A stretch of DNA of 7,056 nt, taken from NCBI GenBank assembly GCA_022791355.1, contig JAAVYX010000004.1:1-7056 (forward strand), written 5' to 3'. A program made the translations under genes and the position numbers. The notes under the pieces were generated by a model that saw only the letters and a list, made by a program, of their open reading frames with translations, had not been told where the DNA came from and made no database searches. This DNA is from Clostridiales bacterium (GTDB lineage Bacteria; Bacillota; Clostridia; Oscillospirales; Acutalibacteraceae). This document shows, piece by piece, positions 6,207 through 7,056 of this stretch (within the stretch, counting starts at the first letter, position 1; every line of letters starts with the position of its first letter).

Positions 6207-6727
6207 AGCGGCTCCTCCCCCGGCGCCGGAAGTCTTCTGCGGTGGGTTCTCTGGAAATCCCGAAGGGTGTCGATGACAAAATAGAGCACGATCAGGGCCG
6301 CCCCTACAACCACGCAGATATCGGCGATATTAAAGACCGGGAAATCGATAAAACGGGCCTCTAAAAAGTCCACCACATAGCGGCCGCCGTTTTCGTCCAC
6401 TCGGAAAAGACGGTCGATCATATTGCCCGCGCCGCCGGCCAGCACCAGGAACAGGGCCCAATGCATCATCCGGCTGTGAAAGGTTTTCTTGATTAAAAGA
6501 CTGACGCAGACCAGCATGACGATGGTGGTGATGGAGAGAAAAATCCAGGGCTGATTTTGAAAGATACCGAAGGCCGCTCCCCGGTTTTGGACATAGGTGA
6601 TATGGAATACCCCGTCGATGACCGGCTGGGACTGGCCCACCGCGAAGTGGGCAGCAATATAGCTTTTGGAGAGTTGGTCGGCGGCCACCAGCGCGGCCGA
6701 TACCAGCAGGGCGATCAGATAGGTCAC
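6188..6727 (-). CDS. lspA: Lipoprotein signal peptidase (signal peptidase II)
   Basis: This membrane aspartyl protease cleaves the signal peptide of prolipoproteins after lipid attachment to the lipobox cysteine. The 179-residue product has four predicted membrane helices (about 2-18, 61-80, 88-105 and 133-153). It carries the expected conserved residues: ADQLSK (16-21), VQNRGAAFGIF (46-56), and the catalytic aspartates D105 in GGAGNMIDR (98-106) and D136 in FNIADICVVVGA (132-143), with VVDF (118-121) between them. A basic, glutamate-rich tail (about 155-179) extends a little beyond the core and carries the ribosome site for rluD. The start is GTG (6727-6725), with AAAAAAGGA ending 9 bases upstream. 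Upstream DNA is AT- and purine-rich on this strand, with repeats and hairpins but no clear -35/-10 pair, so its promoter may lie beyond or be unusual. Confidence 0.96.
   Translation of the reverse strand: MTYLIALLVSAALVAADQLSKSYIAAHFAVGQSQPVIDGVFHITYVQNRGAAFGIFQNQPWIFLSITTIVMLVCVSLLIKKTFHSRMMHWALFLVLAGGAGNMIDRLFRVDENGGRYVVDFLEARFIDFPVFNIADICVVVGAALIVLYFVIDTLRDFQRTHRRRLPAPGEEPLCEKKS
6212..6220 (-). promoter_or_regulatory. Ribosome-binding site of rluD inside lspA
   Basis: GGGGAGGAG on the minus strand ends 5 bases before the GTG start of rluD and lies within the last codons of lspA (encoding PGEEP). It supports the GTG start and translational coupling of the pair. Confidence 0.75.
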
Positions 6728-6800
6728 AGGCAGCAGTCCTTTTTTATTTTATTCGCTGAGCGCGGGACTTCACAGCGGATTTGCTTTTCTTTTATTTATA

Positions 6801-6864
6801 TAGATAGTGGGAGGTTTCGCTTTCGATTTCTTTTTCTTTTTTCTTAGTAAGTAAGAGGTTTCGC
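6801..6864. repeat. Pair of 20-base direct repeats ending GAGGTTTCGC
   Basis: Positions 6801-6820 and 6845-6864 match at 16 of 20 bases, and the last 10 bases (GAGGTTTCGC) are identical. They are offset by 44 bases, about four helical turns, and lie 74 to 137 bases upstream of the lspA start. They could be paired protein-binding sites or the edge of a repeat element; no regulator can be named. Confidence 0.4.
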
Positions 6865-6912
6865 GCCAGGCATCATTTTCTCGATTCTCCAATACCGTAT
6901 CGCGAGGCGCGA

Positions 6913-6944
6913 CCCCATCTTTTCTCAAGCGAGAAAAGATGGGG
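6913..6944. other. Perfect 14-base-pair hairpin
   Basis: CCCCATCTTTTCTC is followed by the loop AAGC and its exact complement GAGAAAAGATGGGG. Neither strand has a T-run directly after the stem, so an intrinsic terminator is not indicated. It could be part of a structured RNA, an mRNA-processing element or a dispersed repeat. Confidence 0.6.
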
Positions 6945-6956
6945 AAGAAAAGCGCT

Positions 6957-6978
6957 CACGGGGGTTAGCACCCCCGTG
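6957..6978 (-). other. Perfect 9-base-pair GC-rich hairpin, possible weak terminator
   Basis: The arms CACGGGGGT and ACCCCCGTG enclose a 4-base loop. On the minus strand the stem is followed by AGCGCTTTTCTT, so it could be a weak intrinsic terminator for a gene beyond the right edge. The T-run begins five bases after the stem and is interrupted, which weakens the case. It lies 12 bases from the longer hairpin at 6913-6944. Confidence 0.45.
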
Positions 6979-7056
6979 CCCCCCGCCGGCGACGGTACTG
7001 GCGAGATATGCAGCAAGTAGTGCCTCTCAGGAAGCTGGGAAGCCCGAAAGTCGTAC

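Larger units (their letters stand above)
6728..7056. other. 329-base region without a convincing gene, upstream of lspA
   Basis: The half next to lspA (about 6735-6850) is a T-rich tract on the plus strand, purine-rich on the transcribed strand. It holds two related 20-base direct repeats that extend to 6864. The outer half holds two perfect hairpins (6913-6944 and 6957-6978), plus a long-range 7-base pairing (TCGCGCC at 6861-6867 with GGCGCGA at 6906-6912). The last 75 bases show no motif I recognise. An open frame enters from the right edge on the minus strand and stops at 6873. It simply reads through the hairpins, and I do not support it as a gene. Confidence 0.6.

Noticed and set aside
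6795..6800. TATAAA on the minus strand upstream of lspA as a -10 box.
   Set aside because: The hexamer 17 bases upstream (AAAGCG) is not a -35 and there is no TG extension; the tract is AT-rich enough for this to arise by chance.
6873..7055. A 60-codon open frame on the minus strand entering from the right edge.
   Set aside because: It reads directly through both perfect hairpins, has no recognisable domain, and the region looks like structured repeat DNA. It could still be a gene's tail, but the sequence does not support it.
1..7056. CRISPR arrays, tRNA or rRNA genes, transposase genes, toxin-antitoxin or phage genes.
   Set aside because: No regularly spaced short repeats, cloverleaf-like segments or coding motifs for these were seen on either strand.

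Overview
The window reads as a stretch of chromosome from a GC-rich, low-redundancy Gram-positive bacterium of the Clostridia (an Oscillospiraceae-like genome is my best guess; inference only). Supporting signs are strong AGGAG-type ribosome sites, a transketolase split into two genes, the adjacent lspA-rluD pair usual in Firmicutes, a Cof-type HAD phosphatase, and a consensus sigma-A promoter. All seven convincing genes lie on the minus strand, so the window is transcribed from right to left. They look like core metabolism and housekeeping. I see no defence, secretion, phage or conjugation module.

In transcription order: positions 6728-7056 hold no convincing gene but contain two long perfect hairpins and a pair of 20-bp direct repeats upstream of lspA. 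lspA (signal peptidase II) and an RluA/RluD-type pseudouridine synthase follow, overlapping by 19 bases and both starting with GTG. After a 237-base gap that carries dispersed repeat copy B comes a Cof-type HAD-IIB phosphatase. Next are the N-terminal and C-terminal halves of a split transketolase. They are separated by an unusually long 249-base gap that carries copy A of the same repeat. A strong intrinsic terminator closes this block at 2033-2063.

A new transcription unit starts at a near-perfect promoter (TTTACA, 17 bases, TATAAT; 1891-1919). It holds a zinc-ribbon, single-pass membrane protein with a DUF4352-like exterior domain, then a ribokinase. The ribokinase (ribose to ribose-5-phosphate) and the transketolase (which uses ribose-5-phosphate) both serve pentose metabolism but appear to be separate units. 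The left edge (1-202) holds a hairpin containing the ribokinase stop codon and nothing else I can support.

Three observations deserve attention. First, a two-copy dispersed repeat of about 140-160 bp sits in two gene gaps in the same orientation, and one reading frame through it is conserved with several synonymous differences. Second, the DUF4352-like gene appears to carry two compensating single-base frameshifts at homopolymers, scrambling about 34 residues. Third, there is a structured, repeat-like region upstream of lspA. None of these clearly amounts to a new biological system; the repeat family is the best candidate for something undescribed.
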